DNA from: Methylocystis parvus OBBP
Lineage (GTDB): Bacteria; Pseudomonadota; Alphaproteobacteria; Rhizobiales; Beijerinckiaceae
DNA length: 64,000 bases
NCBI RefSeq assembly: GCF_027571405.1
Contig: NZ_CP092968.1
Span: 3,680,001 to 3,744,000 of the forward strand
Reading direction: 5' to 3'
Under the pieces are notes generated by a model. That model did no database searches, was not told the origin of the DNA, and saw only the letters and a program-made list of their open reading frames with translations. The stretch's first letter is position 1, and every line of letters starts with the position of its first letter. Of the stretch, positions 1-10,594 are shown piece after piece. Made by a program: the position numbers and the translations under genes.

Positions 1-23
1 TTCTTACCGTCAAGGAACTGTGA
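1..23 (+). CDS. 3' end of an upstream hydrogenase-operon gene (partial)
   Basis: An open frame ends with a TGA at 21-23 that overlaps the GTG start of the hydrogenase small subunit in a GTGA arrangement. Only about six codons are visible (L-T-V-K-E-L), so the product cannot be read from sequence. In group 3b hydrogenase operons the gene before the small subunit is usually the FAD/NAD(P)-binding diaphorase subunit; that identity is inference from gene order only. Confidence 0.35.
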
Positions 24-817
24 CGATGGAGCGCAAAAAGCCGCGTCTCGCCGTCTGGAAATTCGCCTCCTGCGACGGCTGCCAGCTCAGCCTTCTCGAT
101 TGCGAGGACGAACTCCTCGCCGTCGCGGGCGCGCTCGACCTCGCTTATTTCCCGGAAGCGACCCGCGGCGAGGTCAAGGGCGTCTACGACCTCTCTCTCG
201 TCGAGGGGTCCATCACGACGGCGCATGATGCGGAACGCATTCACGAGGTGCGCAGGCGCTCCAGGACGCTCGTCACCATCGGCGCTTGCGCCACGTCCGG
301 CGGCATTCAGGCGCTGCGCAATTTCGCCGATGTGCGGGAGTTCACGTCGATCGTCTATGCGCATCCCGAATATATCCATACGCTCGAAACCTCGACGGCG
401 ATTTCGGATCATGTCCCTGTCGATTTCGAATTGCGCGGATGTCCGATCAATAAGGGCCAGCTCGTCGACGTCGTTTCAGCCTTTCTCTCCGGGCGGCGCC
501 CGAATACGCCGGCGCATAGCGTCTGCATCGAATGCAAATTGAAAGGCAATGTATGCGTTATGGTCGCGAAGGCGGCGCCTTGCCTCGGTCCCGTCACGCA
601 TGCGGGCTGCGGCGCGCTGTGCCCCTCTTATGATCGCGGTTGTTACGGCTGCTTCGGGCCAAAAGAGACGCCCAACGCGCCGTCGCTGAGCGCGTGGCTG
701 GGCGGCATGGGCTTGGACGCCAAAGCCCTCGAGCGCGTCTATCGCACCTTCAACGCGAACGCCGAAACCTTCCGTAAAGAGAGCGAGCGCCATGCCGAGC
801 AAGACAATCAAGGTTGA
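20..817 (+). CDS. [NiFe]-hydrogenase small subunit, group 3b-like (sulfhydrogenase delta type)
   Basis: This is the electron-transferring small subunit of a cytoplasmic NAD(P)-linked [NiFe]-hydrogenase. The N-terminal CDGCQ motif (Cys18, Cys21) with Cys90 and Cys141 fits the proximal 4Fe-4S cluster. Eight further cysteines between residues 169 and 211 fit two more clusters, as in F420-reducing and group 3 enzymes. There is no twin-arginine signal peptide, which argues for a cytoplasmic enzyme rather than an uptake hydrogenase. The GTG start at 20 overlaps the preceding stop codon (GTGA), suggesting translational coupling; an ATG at 26 is an alternative. The last 26 bp overlap the large-subunit gene. 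Assignment to group 3b rests on this cysteine pattern and the partner gene, not on a phylogeny. Confidence 0.85.
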   Translation: MTMERKKPRLAVWKFASCDGCQLSLLDCEDELLAVAGALDLAYFPEATRGEVKGVYDLSLVEGSITTAHDAERIHEVRRRSRTLVTIGACATSGGIQALRNFADVREFTSIVYAHPEYIHTLETSTAISDHVPVDFELRGCPINKGQLVDVVSAFLSGRRPNTPAHSVCIECKLKGNVCVMVAKAAPCLGPVTHAGCGALCPSYDRGCYGCFGPKETPNAPSLSAWLGGMGLDAKALERVYRTFNANAETFRKESERHAEQDNQG

Positions 818-2084
818 TCTGCTCGCGCGCGTGGAAGGCGAAGGCGCGCTGAAGCTCGTTATCCGTGACGGCAAGGTGCGGCGCGCCGAATTCAACATTT
901 TCGAGCCGCCTCGATTCTTCGAAGCCTTTCTGCGCGGACGGCATTTTACGGAGACGCCGGACATTGTCGCGCGCATCTGCGGCATTTGTCCCGTCGCCTA
1001 TCAGATGAGCGCGGTACATGCGCTCGAAAACCTTGTTGGCGTCTCGGTCGACGGGCCTTTGCGCGAGTTGCGCCGGCTGCTCTATTGCGGTGAGTGGATC
1101 GAGTCGCATGTTTTGCATATTTATATGCTGCATGCGCCGGATTTCCTTGGCTATGACGGCGGCGTGCAAATGGCGCGCGATCATGGCGACGCGGTGAAGC
1201 GCGGCCTGCAATTGAAAAAGGTCGGCAATGAAATCCTCCAGCTCTTGGGCGGCCGGGAGATTCATCCCATCAATGTCCGCGTCGGCGGATTTCATCGCAC
1301 CCCGCGCAAACGCGAATTGGCGCCGCTGGCCGAGAAACTGAAATGGGCGCGCGAGGCGGCGCTGGAAACGGCTCGATGGGTTGCGACATTCGACTTTCCG
1401 GAGCGCGAGCGCGACTATGCGTTCGTCACGCTGAATCACGCGACCGAGTATCCTTTCAACGAGGGGCGGATCGTCTCAAATCGCGGCCTCGACATTGCCG
1501 CCGCCGAATATGACGAGCACTTTGAAGAAAGCCACGTTGCGCATTCCACCGCGCTCCACTCCCGTTTAAAAGATGGCGGGGGCGCGTATCTCACCGGACC
1601 CCTCGCGCGGTTCAATATGTGCTTTGCGCAGCTCTCGCCGCTGGCGCAGCAGACGGCGCGGGAGATCGGTCTCGGCGAAAGCTGCCGGAATCCTTACCGC
1701 AGCATCATGGTTCGCGCGGTTGAAACCGTTTACGCCTGCGACGAAGCGCTGCGCGTGATCGAGAATTACGAGGAGCCGGATACGCCCTGCGTTGCTGTTC
1801 AGCCACGCTCGGGGGTCGGCTACGCCGCAACGGAGGCGCCGCGCGGCATGCTTTATCATCGCTATCAAATCGGCGATGACGGGCTCATCCAGGACGCGCA
1901 GATCGTGCCGCCAACCTCGCAAAACCAGGCATGTCTCGAGGAAGATCTGATCGACTTCATCGGCGGCTTTCTCGACCTGCCCGACAAGGACCTGCAATAT
2001 CGCGCCGAACAGACCGTGCGCAATTACGATCCCTGCATCTCTTGCGCGACGCATTTCCTGACGCTCGATATTGATCGAGCTTGA
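792..2084 (+). CDS. [NiFe]-hydrogenase large (catalytic) subunit, group 3b-like
   Basis: This subunit carries the NiFe(CN)2CO active site that interconverts H2 and protons. The L1 motif RICGICP lies at residues 61-67 (Cys63, Cys66) and the L2 motif DPCISCATH at 413-421 (Cys415, Cys418), giving the four Ni/Fe-ligating cysteines. Nine residues follow His421; this is the expected C-terminal extension removed by a maturation protease after nickel insertion. Length (430 aa) is normal for the alpha subunit of NADP-linked cytoplasmic hydrogenases. It overlaps the small-subunit gene by 26 bp, and the protease gene starts 9 bp after its stop, so the three genes form one operon. Confidence 0.88.
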   Translation: MPSKTIKVDLLARVEGEGALKLVIRDGKVRRAEFNIFEPPRFFEAFLRGRHFTETPDIVARICGICPVAYQMSAVHALENLVGVSVDGPLRELRRLLYCGEWIESHVLHIYMLHAPDFLGYDGGVQMARDHGDAVKRGLQLKKVGNEILQLLGGREIHPINVRVGGFHRTPRKRELAPLAEKLKWAREAALETARWVATFDFPERERDYAFVTLNHATEYPFNEGRIVSNRGLDIAAAEYDEHFEESHVAHSTALHSRLKDGGGAYLTGPLARFNMCFAQLSPLAQQTAREIGLGESCRNPYRSIMVRAVETVYACDEALRVIENYEEPDTPCVAVQPRSGVGYAATEAPRGMLYHRYQIGDDGLIQDAQIVPPTSQNQACLEEDLIDFIGGFLDLPDKDLQYRAEQTVRNYDPCISCATHFLTLDIDRA

Positions 2085-2093
2085 GTCGCCGGC

Positions 2094-2552
2094 ATGTCGG
2101 TTCTTGTCATCGGAGTCGGAAATCCAGACCGGGGCGACGACGGCGCCGGACGGGAAGTCGTCAATCGATTGCGTCGCATCGCGCCGGAGGGGACCGAATT
2201 TGTCGAGCTAAGCGGCGAGGCGGCGGGTCTGCTCGCGCTATTCGAAACCGCAAGCGCCGCCGTCATTATCGACGCCAGTAGATCGGGCGCGCCTGCGGGC
2301 GCGATACGCCGGTTCGACGCCGCGGCGGAACCCTTGCCGGGCGGCTTTTTGGCCTTCTCCTCTCACGGATTCGGGCCCGCCGCTGCGATCGAGCTCGCAA
2401 GGACGCTTGGCGTGCTGCCGCCAAAATGCGTCGTCTTCGCAGTGGAAGGCGAGCGCTTCGATATCGGCGCGCCGATCACGCAAGCGGTTTCCGTCGCGCT
2501 TGACGACGTCGTCGAAAGGATCAGCCGCGAATTGTCTGTCGCAGACGACTAA
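2094..2552 (+). CDS. Hydrogenase maturation endopeptidase (HyaD/HycI family)
   Basis: The N-terminus [13 protein letters not shown] is the signature of the M52 hydrogenase-processing protease family. Asp16, Asp60 and His91 occupy the positions of the three nickel-binding residues known in HybD/HycI. It should cut the C-terminal extension of the adjacent large subunit after its terminal histidine. Length (152 aa) is typical. The gene begins 9 bp after the large subunit and its last 4 bp overlap the end of the convergent galT gene. Dedication to this hydrogenase is inferred from adjacency. Confidence 0.85.
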   Translation: MSVLVIGVGNPDRGDDGAGREVVNRLRRIAPEGTEFVELSGEAAGLLALFETASAAVIIDASRSGAPAGAIRRFDAAAEPLPGGFLAFSSHGFGPAAAIELARTLGVLPPKCVVFAVEGERFDIGAPITQAVSVALDDVVERISRELSVADD

Positions 2553-3589
2553 CCTTTGATTGCGGCGCGCAGCCGCTCGGCGGCGCTTTCAGCCGTGATG
2601 TCGCGTTGCGGGGAGCCAAGAAGCTCGAAGCCCACCATGAATTTCCTGATCGTCGCGGAGCGCAGGAGCGGCGGATAGAAATGGCCGTGGAAATGCCAGT
2701 GCGGATGCGCGCCGCCATCGCTCGGGCGTTGATGAAAGCCCATGGAATAGGGAAAGGGCGTCGAGAAGAGATTGTCATAGGCGCGGGTGACGCCGCTCAA
2801 AATATCGGCCAGCGCATGAATGTCGTCGGCGCCGAATTCATCGAGCGCGCCGCGGTGGCGACGCGGCAGGAGCATGGTTTCAAAAGGCCAGGTCGCCCAG
2901 AATGGGACGAGCGCCACGAAGCCGTCATTTTCGCAGACGATGCGTTCGCCCTTCTCCAGTTCGAGAGCAAGATAATCGCATAAGAGACACGATCCCCGAT
3001 GGCCCAGGTGATCCCGTTGCCGCGTCGATTCCTTCATCAGCTCGTTCGGCTCGCTATGAGTCGCCCAGATCTGACAATGCGGATGCGGATTGCTGGCGCC
3101 CATCATGGGCCCGCGATTTTCAAAAATCTGCACGGCTCCGATCAAAGGGTCGGCGTCGAGGCGCATGAATTCGTTGCGCCACAGGGCGACGACCTTCTCG
3201 ATGCTGGCGACGGGCATCCGAGAAAGCGTAAGGTCGTGACGCGGCGAGAAACAGACGACGCGGCAACGGCCCGGTTCGCCCGCCGCGACGATCAGTCCAG
3301 CCTCGTCGGTCTGCTCCCGCGGCGTATCGGGGAGCAGCGCGGCATAGTCATTGTCGAAGACGAAGACGTCCTCATAAGCGGGATTGCGGTCGCCATTGGC
3401 GCGCAGATTGCCGGGACAGAGATAGCAGCCAGGATCATAGGCAGGGATGGCGATCTCTTCTCTCGCTTCGGTTTGGCCCTGCCAGGGTCGACTGGTGCGA
3501 TGCGGCGAAACCAGCACCCATTCGCCGGTCAGGGAATTCAAACGACGATGGGAATCTTGCTGAAGCCGTAACATGCTCAATTCCGTCAA
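2549..3589 (-). CDS. galT: Galactose-1-phosphate uridylyltransferase
   Basis: It transfers UMP from UDP-glucose to galactose-1-phosphate in the Leloir pathway. The active-site motif NPHPHCQIW covers residues 167-175, with His171 as the expected uridylylated nucleophile. Cys55 and Cys58 form the N-terminal metal-site pair, and the [16 protein letters not shown] segment matches the conserved C-terminal histidine-rich region. Length (346 aa) is normal. The start codon overlaps the galK stop by 4 bp (ATGA), so galK-galT are translationally coupled. The gene ends 4 bp inside the convergent hydrogenase protease gene. Confidence 0.93.
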   Translation of the reverse strand: MTELSMLRLQQDSHRRLNSLTGEWVLVSPHRTSRPWQGQTEAREEIAIPAYDPGCYLCPGNLRANGDRNPAYEDVFVFDNDYAALLPDTPREQTDEAGLIVAAGEPGRCRVVCFSPRHDLTLSRMPVASIEKVVALWRNEFMRLDADPLIGAVQIFENRGPMMGASNPHPHCQIWATHSEPNELMKESTRQRDHLGHRGSCLLCDYLALELEKGERIVCENDGFVALVPFWATWPFETMLLPRRHRGALDEFGADDIHALADILSGVTRAYDNLFSTPFPYSMGFHQRPSDGGAHPHWHFHGHFYPPLLRSATIRKFMVGFELLGSPQRDITAESAAERLRAAIKG

Positions 3590-4800
3590 AAAGCGACCGG
3601 CCCCGCGCCGGGGCCTGGATAGCAGGAGAAAATCATCGGCCTCAACCCCGTCATTCGCTCATAGGCGGGGCCCACGCTTTCCGCAAAGCGATCGGCCGCG
3701 CGCGCGTCGACAAGGCTGACCGTGCAGCCGCCAAAGCCGCCGCCCGTCATGCGCGCGCCAAAGACGCCCGGCGCGGCGCGAGAGAGTTCGACCATAAGGT
3801 CGAGCTCCGGACAACTGACTTCATAGTCGTCGCGCAGGCTTTCATGAGAGGCGTTCATCAAGCGTCCGGCCTCCGCGAAGTCGGACGCTTCCAGCGCCGC
3901 CACGGCGGCGAGCACGCGGGCGTTTTCCGTCACGACATGTCGCGCGCGTTTGAAGATGACGGGCGGCAGATCGGCGGCGTGTTTATCAAGCTCGTTGACG
4001 CTCACGTCCCGCAGCGCGGTCACGCCATTTATCGATTTGGCGAGCAAGGCGACCGCGGTCTCGCAGTCCTGCCGCCGCAGATTATATTCGCTGCCGGCGA
4101 GTTGGTGATGCACCATGGTGTTGCAGACGAGGACACGCACCGTCGGATCGAGGGGGATCGGCCGCGCCTCGAGGCTGCGGCAGTCGAGAAGCAAGGCCGA
4201 ACCTTCGACGCCATGGCAGGAGATGAACTGATCCATGACGCCGCAGCGCATCCCGACAAATTCATTTTCGGCGCGCTGGCAGATTTTCGCGAGGGCGAGG
4301 CGGTCGACAGGTCGATTCGCGACGCTGAGCATGGCGTAGCCCACGGCCGCCTCGAGCGCTGCGGAAGCCGAAAGGCCTGATCCCATCGGCAAGACGCTCA
4401 TTATGACCATGTCGGCGCCGCACAGTCGGTAGTTCGATTTTTCAAGCTCGAGCGCGACGCCGACGACATAGTCCCGCCAGTCGCCGGCTGGGCCGGGCGC
4501 GGCGTCGAGATCGACGGCAAAATCAGCGTTCAAATTCTCGGAATGCGCATGGAGCAATCGATCCTGCCTGGGCGCGATCGCAACATAGGTCGCGAGATCG
4601 AGGGCGGCGGGAAGCACGAAGCCGTCATTATAATCGGTATGTTCGCCAATCAGGTTCACGCGCCCGGGCGCGCGGAACAATTTGGGCGCGCGGCCAAAGC
4701 GTCGCTCGAAGAGTGACGGCAGATCCCTGGGGTCGATCTGCATCGGGGTCCAATCCGCTGGCGGAAGCTTTGCTTCCTTCTTACAGAAATCTGACGTCAC
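3586..4800 (-). CDS. galK: Galactokinase
   Basis: It phosphorylates galactose at C1 using ATP. The galactokinase signature [15 protein letters not shown] lies at residues 46-60, the GHMP ATP-binding motif [12 protein letters not shown] follows in the middle, and the C-terminal motif MTGGGFGGC is present. Length is normal. The first ATG is at 4800; a second ATG at 4743 (residue 20) would remove an N-terminal tail that galactokinases usually lack, so the true start could be there. Neither has a strong ribosome-binding site. It is the first gene of the galK-galT pair and is divergent from the glycoside hydrolase gene. Confidence 0.93.
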   Translation of the reverse strand: MTSDFCKKEAKLPPADWTPMQIDPRDLPSLFERRFGRAPKLFRAPGRVNLIGEHTDYNDGFVLPAALDLATYVAIAPRQDRLLHAHSENLNADFAVDLDAAPGPAGDWRDYVVGVALELEKSNYRLCGADMVIMSVLPMGSGLSASAALEAAVGYAMLSVANRPVDRLALAKICQRAENEFVGMRCGVMDQFISCHGVEGSALLLDCRSLEARPIPLDPTVRVLVCNTMVHHQLAGSEYNLRRQDCETAVALLAKSINGVTALRDVSVNELDKHAADLPPVIFKRARHVVTENARVLAAVAALEASDFAEAGRLMNASHESLRDDYEVSCPELDLMVELSRAAPGVFGARMTGGGFGGCTVSLVDARAADRFAESVGPAYERMTGLRPMIFSCYPGPGAGPVAF

Positions 4801-4946
4801 GCTGAAGGCTCGAGGTGGATTTGTCTGGTCTTCTTACGTAGTTTCGCTTAGAGAAATTTCTTCGCGCAGATCGCATTATCCGCATTCGCACATCATCTTC
4901 CTTTCGACCTAGCAGCGGGCCGGATTTCCGGCCGGGGACGACGTCG
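4801..4946. promoter_or_regulatory. Divergent promoter region between galK and the GH2 gene
   Basis: These 146 bp must carry promoters for galK-galT (minus) and for the glycoside hydrolase (plus). A perfect 10-bp palindrome, AGAAATTTCT, sits centrally at 4852-4861 and is a candidate operator. A GGGGAC stretch about 9 bp before 4947 can serve as ribosome-binding site for the GTG start. No clear -35/-10 pair was identified. Confidence 0.4.
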
Positions 4947-7679
4947 GTGAAGAAAGCGCGCATCAGCCTCGACGGCATGTGGGACTTCCAATATCTTGGC
5001 AATGGCTCCACGCCCCGCGCAGGGATGCGGAGCATTGTCGTTCCGAGTCCCTGGCAGGCTCAGTTCGTCGATCTGAGCATGCGGGGCGGCGTTGCGATCT
5101 ATCGCCGCGGCGTCGACGTGCCGGCGGACTGGCTGCGGCAGCGCGTCTTCCTGCATTTCGGCGCGGTTTTTCATATAGCGCATGTCTTCGTGAATGGCGC
5201 CTTGGTTGGCAGCCATGTCGGCGGCTTTCTTCCCTTCCACTTCGACGTGACGGAAAGGCTGACCGAAGGCCGCGCGGAAATCGAAGTCCGCGTCGAAAGT
5301 CCGACGGACGATCCCTCCGAATTTCCTCATACGCCTTTCGCCGAAATGCCTTTCGGCAAGCAGAGCTGGTACGGCCCGCTCTCGGGCATATGGCAATCGG
5401 TCTATCTCGAATGCAATCGCGTGGACCGCGTGACGTGCCTGCGCGTCCACGCCGATCTCGACAGTGGCGACGTCTCCGCGCAGCTTCGGTTCGAGCGCGC
5501 GCTTTGCGGGCGTACGGAAGCTGTTCTGGAGACAACGGGCCCGCAGGGGGAGCTTGTCGCCATGACGCGGCATGAGCTCGCCTCGGGCGCCGAACACGCG
5601 ACTTTGCGCGCGCATATCCCCCAGCCTTCTCCATGGTCGCCGGACGCGCCCAATCTCTATCGGTTGCGCGTCACGCTGATGCGCAACGGCGAGGCCAATG
5701 ACGAAAAGGAGACGGCTTTCGGATTCCGGAAGATCGAAACGCGTCAAGGAAAGCTCTATCTCAACGGCAAGCCGCTATATCTGCGCGCCGCATTGGATCA
5801 GGACTATTATCCGGATGCGATCTGCACGCCGCCGTCGCTGGAGTTTATCGAAGATCGCTTCCGCAAGGCGAAGGCGCTCGGCCTCAATGCGCTGCGTTGT
5901 CACATCAAAGCGCCCGATCCTCGCTATTACGAGGCGGCGGATCGGCTGGGACTCCTGATCTGGGCGGAGCTGCCGAATGGCGGCTATTCGACGGAGCGAT
6001 CGCGTGAGCGCAAGGAGACGACGCTCAAAGGCATTATCGACCGTGACGGCAACCACCCGTCGATCTTCTGCTGGACCTTGATCAACGAAAACTGGGGCGT
6101 CGATCTCGTGCACGACGCCAAACATCGCTCCTGGCTGCGCCGGCTTTATCTGTGGCTCAAGGCCTATGACCCGACGCGCCTCGTTGTCGACAATTCGCCT
6201 CTCGCGCCGAGTTTCCATGTCCAGAGCGATCTTGCGGACTACCATTTCTACGCCGCCATTCCGGACAGCCGCCAGGATTGGGACCGCTTCGTCGACTCTC
6301 TCGCGGGTCGCGGCGCCTGGCTTTTCAGTCCGGAGGGCGACGCCGTGACGACGGGCGACGAGCCTTTGCTGTGTTCCGAATTCGGGAATTGGGGCCTGCC
6401 AGATCCGGAAAGGTTGAGCGACGCGTCGGGACGCGAGCCCTGGTGGTTTGAAACGGGCCATGACTGGGGCGAGGGGGTGATGTATCCGCATGGCGTCCAG
6501 AACCGCTTTCACGATTGGAGCCTCGACCGCGTCTTCGGAAGCTTCCAGGGCTTCATCGAGGCGACCCAATGGCAGCAGTTTCGCGCGCTGAAATATGAAA
6601 TCGAGACCATGCGCCGACGCGGCGAAATCGCAGGCTACGTCATCACCGAGCTGACTGATTGCCACTGGGAGTCGAACGGCCTCCTCGACATGCGCTCCAA
6701 TCCGCGCGTCTTTCACAACCTTTTCCACACGATAAACGCCGACACCGTCATCGTCCCGCAGCTCGAGCGCACCGCTTTCTGGTCAGGCGAAACGTTGCGC
6801 GCGCCGTTGCGCGTCGCCCATGGCGGCGGCGGCGCGCTGGAGGAGGGGACGCTCGAAATTCTTGCGGATTGGCCGCAGACGATCGCGACGCCGCGCATCG
6901 AGGCGGGAGCGGTCATCGACCTTGGCGTGGTATCGCTTCAGTTGCCAGAGGTCGAACGGCCGGCGATGCGGCGCGTGTCGTTCCATCTTCGCGCCGCCAA
7001 CGGCGCGGTCGTCGCGCGCAATGAAATTGAATTCGCGATCCATCCGAAGCCCGCGCAAAGCGCAGCCTACGCTCTCTGGTCTCCTGAGAACGACGTGCGA
7101 GAGCGTCTGGGCGCGCTGGGCTATCGGCTTGCAGAGAGCGCCCGAGAGGCGGATGTCGTCGTGGCGCTCAGCAGCACGCCGGAGCTTGCCGCTTTCGTGC
7201 GCGGGGGCGGGCGCGCCGTTCTCCTGCCCGAGGAAGAAGGAACGCTCACTCCCTTCTTCCCGCATTGGCAAGGCGTGAAAGTGGTGGCGCGCGACGGCAC
7301 GCTGTGGCGCGGCGACTGGGCGTCGTCTTTCGCTTGGCTTCGCCGGCGCGGGCCTTTCTCGGCTTTGCCCGGCGGGCCGATGATCGATCAGACATTCGAT
7401 CGCGTCATCCCGACCTATGTCATCTCGGGCTGCAATCTGCTCGACTTCCATGCGCGCGTCCACGCCGCCCTGGCGGTCGGCTGGATTCACAAGCCCGTGG
7501 GTCTCGCCGTCGAACGAAATTATGGCGAAGGCGCCATCGTCATCTCGACCTTCCGCCTCTTGCGCGATGCGCCCGGCGCGGATCCGACGGCGACCGCGCT
7601 GTTCCACGCGCTTATCGAAGCGGCCGGCGCGAATCTCGCCAGAGCCGCGCATCAGCCCGCGAAGCTGGAATCGGCATAG
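4947..7679 (+). CDS. Family 2 glycoside hydrolase, probably beta-galactosidase or beta-glucuronidase-like
   Basis: The protein (910 aa) has the GH2 order: sugar-binding jelly-roll domain (about residues 1-155), immunoglobulin-like domain (160-262), then a TIM barrel. The acid/base is Glu381 in the LINENWG motif and the nucleophile is probably Glu478 in CSEFGNWG. About 300 C-terminal residues are not assigned. There is no signal peptide, so it should act in the cytoplasm on an imported glycoside. Its position divergent from galK-galT makes a galactoside the likely substrate, which is inference. The start is GTG with a GGGGAC stretch upstream. The 3' end overlaps the convergent pckA gene by 28 bp. 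Confidence 0.8.
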   Translation: MKKARISLDGMWDFQYLGNGSTPRAGMRSIVVPSPWQAQFVDLSMRGGVAIYRRGVDVPADWLRQRVFLHFGAVFHIAHVFVNGALVGSHVGGFLPFHFDVTERLTEGRAEIEVRVESPTDDPSEFPHTPFAEMPFGKQSWYGPLSGIWQSVYLECNRVDRVTCLRVHADLDSGDVSAQLRFERALCGRTEAVLETTGPQGELVAMTRHELASGAEHATLRAHIPQPSPWSPDAPNLYRLRVTLMRNGEANDEKETAFGFRKIETRQGKLYLNGKPLYLRAALDQDYYPDAICTPPSLEFIEDRFRKAKALGLNALRCHIKAPDPRYYEAADRLGLLIWAELPNGGYSTERSRERKETTLKGIIDRDGNHPSIFCWTLINENWGVDLVHDAKHRSWLRRLYLWLKAYDPTRLVVDNSPLAPSFHVQSDLADYHFYAAIPDSRQDWDRFVDSLAGRGAWLFSPEGDAVTTGDEPLLCSEFGNWGLPDPERLSDASGREPWWFETGHDWGEGVMYPHGVQNRFHDWSLDRVFGSFQGFIEATQWQQFRALKYEIETMRRRGEIAGYVITELTDCHWESNGLLDMRSNPRVFHNLFHTINADTVIVPQLERTAFWSGETLRAPLRVAHGGGGALEEGTLEILADWPQTIATPRIEAGAVIDLGVVSLQLPEVERPAMRRVSFHLRAANGAVVARNEIEFAIHPKPAQSAAYALWSPENDVRERLGALGYRLAESAREADVVVALSSTPELAAFVRGGGRAVLLPEEEGTLTPFFPHWQGVKVVARDGTLWRGDWASSFAWLRRRGPFSALPGGPMIDQTFDRVIPTYVISGCNLLDFHARVHAALAVGWIHKPVGLAVERNYGEGAIVISTFRLLRDAPGADPTATALFHALIEAAGANLARAAHQPAKLESA

Positions 7680-9292
7680 AACCTTTTCGCCCTTCGCGCG
7701 CCGGGGCCCGCGTTCAATACGTCCTCGTCCACGAAGGACGCGAATGGTTGGAAATTGCGCTCGAACATGTCGACGAGTCTCGTCGCGCTTTCGGCATAGC
7801 GGCTGGCGGACGACCAAGTCGATGCGGGATCGAGGAGGCGCGGTTCTATTCCGGGCGCCGCGGTCGGCGTTGCGAGGCCAAAAAAGGGATCGATACGGAA
7901 ATCGCCACGGGCCAGCGAACCATCGAGCGCCGCGTCGAGCAGCGCGCGGGTCACGCCGATCGGCATGCGTTCGCCTTCGCCATAAGGCCCGCCCGTCCAC
8001 CCAGTATTGACGAGCCAGCAATCGGCTTTGTGCGCGGCGATGCGCGCGCGCAGCAACTCGCCATATACGGTCGGACGCCTCGGCATGAAGGGCGCGCCGA
8101 AGCAGGTGGAAAAGACCGCTTGAGGCGCGCGCAGGCCATTTTCGGCGCCGGCGACGCGGGCGGTGTAGCCCGAGAGAAAATGATAAATAGCCTGCGCCGT
8201 ATCGAGCTTTGCAATTGGCGGAAGAACGCCGAAAGCATCGCAGGTGAGCATGACGACGTTCTTTGGATGGGGCGCAAGACCCTCTTTGGAGGCGTTCGTG
8301 ATGAAGTCGATCGGATAGGCGACGCGCGTATTTTCCGTTTTTGAATCGTCATCGAAATCGACGCGCCGCGCTGTCGGATCGAAGCCGACATTTTCGAGGA
8401 CGGCGCCGAAACGGCTGGCGGCCGCCTGGATCTCCGGTTCATGCGTCGCTGAAAGGCGGATCGCCTTCGCGTAGCAGCCGCCTTCAAAATTGAAGAGGCC
8501 CGTCTTGCCCCAACCATGTTCGTCGTCGCCGATCAGGACGCGTCGCGCATCCGCCGAAAGCGTCGTCTTGCCAGTGCCGGAGAGGCCAAAGAACACCGCC
8601 GAGCCGCTCTGGTGATCGTTGACGGCGCAATGCATCGGCAGGACGCCACTCATCGGCAGAAGGAAATTGAGAAAGGTGAATACCGACTTTTTGATTTCGC
8701 CAGCATAGCGGGTTCCGCCGATCAGCGCGACGCGCTTTGTGACATCCAGCGCGATCACGGTCTGCGAGCGGCATCCATGTCGTTGCGGATCAGCCCTGAA
8801 AGACGGAAGGGCGATGACGGTGAGGCCGGGCGTGCGCGATGACGTCGCGGTCGGCGGCGTGGGCCGAATGAGAAGGTTGCGGATGAAAAGCGAATGCCAA
8901 GCGAGCTCCGTGAAGACGCGGACGTCAAGGCCGCAGCTCGGATCGGCGCAGGCGGAGAGGTCCTGCACAAAGACGTCCAGGCCATGCGCATGCGCGACCA
9001 TATCCGCGTGAAGCCGCGAAAATTGCTCGGGCGTCATTGACTGATTGCTTTCCCACCAGACGGTTTCTTCCGTAAGCGCGTCGCGAACGATGAACTTGTC
9101 CGTGGGGGAGCGGCCGGTGTGCGGCGTCGTCTCGACGATCAGCGCGCCGCTCGAGGCGAGTAAACCTTCCTTGCGGTGGAGCGCTTCTTCGTAAAGCCGG
9201 GCCGGCTCGAGATTGCGGAATGCAGGCTGCAATTCAGTGGAGTAAGCGTCGATCGACCTCTCCGTCGAACCTCTCGCCTGCGCGGTCATCAT
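7652..9292 (-). CDS. pckA: Phosphoenolpyruvate carboxykinase (ATP)
   Basis: It converts oxaloacetate and ATP to phosphoenolpyruvate and CO2, the first step of gluconeogenesis. The P-loop GLSGTGKTT is at residues 236-244 and the kinase-2 motif GDDEHGWG at 255-262, both diagnostic for the ATP-dependent family. Length (546 aa) is normal. It is transcribed alone, with about 375 bp without a gene before it, and its stop lies 28 bp inside the end of the convergent GH2 gene. The start may be the second methionine. Confidence 0.95.
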   Translation of the reverse strand: MMTAQARGSTERSIDAYSTELQPAFRNLEPARLYEEALHRKEGLLASSGALIVETTPHTGRSPTDKFIVRDALTEETVWWESNQSMTPEQFSRLHADMVAHAHGLDVFVQDLSACADPSCGLDVRVFTELAWHSLFIRNLLIRPTPPTATSSRTPGLTVIALPSFRADPQRHGCRSQTVIALDVTKRVALIGGTRYAGEIKKSVFTFLNFLLPMSGVLPMHCAVNDHQSGSAVFFGLSGTGKTTLSADARRVLIGDDEHGWGKTGLFNFEGGCYAKAIRLSATHEPEIQAAASRFGAVLENVGFDPTARRVDFDDDSKTENTRVAYPIDFITNASKEGLAPHPKNVVMLTCDAFGVLPPIAKLDTAQAIYHFLSGYTARVAGAENGLRAPQAVFSTCFGAPFMPRRPTVYGELLRARIAAHKADCWLVNTGWTGGPYGEGERMPIGVTRALLDAALDGSLARGDFRIDPFFGLATPTAAPGIEPRLLDPASTWSSASRYAESATRLVDMFERNFQPFASFVDEDVLNAGPGARRAKRFYADSSFAG

Positions 9293-9667
9293 CCACCGTC
9301 CCTCTCAAGAGCCAACTCGCAGAAAACCTCGTCTCGCAGTCGGATGTTCCATCGCGGTCGCCGCATTAGCCCCGCCGCGCCAGCGGAGAACCATCCATAA
9401 TGGAGAGAACCGGCGATTATCTTGTCCGGCGCATTGGGGGAGAGCGTCTTGGAGAAAGGCGTCTTGGAGAAAGGCGTCTTGGTCATGCGCGACTGGGACG
9501 GCAAATCACCCGTTCTGCGCCGCTGACGTCCAAGCTCGGCGGGGGTGTGCGGGCAAGGTGACAGAGGCATGAAATTGAGGTTGACAGGAGCGGCGTGAGC
9601 ACCGCATATGCCGCTACCGATTGGCCGCCTTGGGCGCGCCATTCTCGCGCAAGCCGCGAGACGGACT
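9293..9667. other. Gene-free region between pckA and tRNA-Tyr
   Basis: This 375-bp stretch should hold the pckA promoter (minus) and the tRNA-Tyr promoter (plus). I see no convincing gene: a 117-codon minus-strand frame here is low complexity and resembles nothing known. It contains a short tandem repeat, listed separately. No clear promoter consensus was identified. Confidence 0.5.
9444..9482. repeat. 15-bp tandem repeat, about 2.6 copies
   Basis: The unit GCGTCTTGGAGAAAG occurs at 9444-9458 and, identically, at 9459-9473. A third partial copy (GCGTCTTGG) follows to 9482. It lies upstream of pckA in non-coding DNA. Confidence 0.85.
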
Positions 9668-9752
9668 GGGGGAATGTCCCGAGCGGCAAAGGGGGCGGAC
9701 TGTAAATCCGCTGGCTAAGCCTTCGTAGGTTCGAGTCCTACTTCCCCCACCA
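9668..9752 (+). tRNA. tRNA-Tyr (anticodon GTA)
   Basis: The acceptor arm GGGGGAA (9668-9674) pairs with TTCCCCC (9742-9748), followed by discriminator A and an encoded CCA (9750-9752). The anticodon stem GCGGA/TCCGC encloses the loop CTGTAAA with GTA at 9702-9704. The T-arm contains GGTTCGAGTCC. The length of 85 nt with a long variable arm is the class II structure expected for tRNA-Tyr. Confidence 0.95.
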
Positions 9753-9796
9753 TCCAATTCTTATCAAAAGCGCAAGAGCCCGGCGCGGAGGCTGGG

Positions 9797-10483
9797 TCAA
9801 TCCTTCGGGTCCCGCGCCTGTTTTAGCGCTTGTTCCGCCAGTTTTTGGACCGTGACGTCGATGGCGACGCCAATCAGGCGGGCCGGTCGGCCTTGGGAAT
9901 CGCGCTCCACTTTTCCGCACTCGATATACCAGGCCGTGGAGCCGTCGCAGTTCCGGATGCGGACTTCAGTCTCGAAGCGGCCGTCTGGGTCGGCGAGCGC
10001 ATCCCCGACGTCGGCGCGGAACCTCTCTCGATCCTCGTCATGGACGGCCGCGAGAACGGCTCTGAAATTATTATTGAAAGTTTCGCCCGCTGTGAGATCC
10101 ATGGTTTGCGGATCGAGACGCGCCACCCGATCCTCGACAATGTCCCAGTCGAAGCAGATCATGTTGGCCGCGCTCAGCGCGAGTTGCAGATGGATTTCGT
10201 TCCGGTGCGCGCGGGTCGTAAATGCGGCGTATCGCTGGGAGGCGCGCTCGCTCGATTTGCGCGTGTCATGGCCAGACACAGTATACCGCCGAACGCCGAA
10301 ATCATCCTCATAGGTCATCAAGGAGGCTGGAATCGGCTCACCTGGAAAAGCTTCTTTAAAGGCGGCGAGTTTCGCCAGGGCGGCCGCTCGGCGCTTACAT
10401 CGGGGACGAGCCATCTCAGCACTTCGACTGTCTGACGCCCGTGCATTCGGCGAAAGCACGTCGGTCGGAGAGAGCCAGAACAT
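9797..10483 (-). CDS. PAS-domain protein without an output domain
   Basis: The C-terminal half carries a PAS_3-type fold: FDWDIVEDRVARLDP, a HDEDRERFRADV helix and the PAC-like end ARLIGVAIDVTVQKLAEQ. The basic N-terminal part (residues 1-90) has no recognised domain. No histidine kinase, GGDEF or DNA-binding domain follows, so it would act as a stand-alone sensor or partner protein. The start is uncertain: ATG at 10483 lies very close to a possible AGAAGG site, and an internal ATG at residue 24 (MARPRCK) is an alternative. The gene is convergent with tRNA-Tyr. Confidence 0.6.
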   Translation of the reverse strand: MFWLSPTDVLSPNARASDSRSAEMARPRCKRRAAALAKLAAFKEAFPGEPIPASLMTYEDDFGVRRYTVSGHDTRKSSERASQRYAAFTTRAHRNEIHLQLALSAANMICFDWDIVEDRVARLDPQTMDLTAGETFNNNFRAVLAAVHDEDRERFRADVGDALADPDGRFETEVRIRNCDGSTAWYIECGKVERDSQGRPARLIGVAIDVTVQKLAEQALKQARDPKD

Positions 10484-10491
10484 GCCTTCTA

Positions 10492-10520
10492 CAAAATTTA
10501 TTATAATAGAACAATATCAT
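10492..10520 (-). promoter_or_regulatory. AT-rich promoter region of the PAS gene
   Basis: An AT-rich block sits just upstream of the PAS gene in otherwise GC-rich DNA. It contains a perfect TATAAT on the minus strand (10500-10505). No good -35 box lies 17 bp further upstream, so only the -10 element is supported. Confidence 0.35.
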
Positions 10521-10594
10521 AGCGCCTAAGCCGTCGGCTTTGGCGCAGCAATTTGGGGGGCGCCGCCGATAGGGGCTAAGAGGCTCCATGCAGC

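Noticed and set aside
6783..8021. Long arginine-rich minus-strand frame across the GH2 and pckA genes
   Set aside because: Typical GC-rich antisense shadow; overlaps two well-supported genes.
9289..9642. A 117-codon minus-strand frame upstream of pckA
   Set aside because: No family resemblance, no ribosome-binding site, and a repeated segment simply encoded by the 15-bp DNA repeat.
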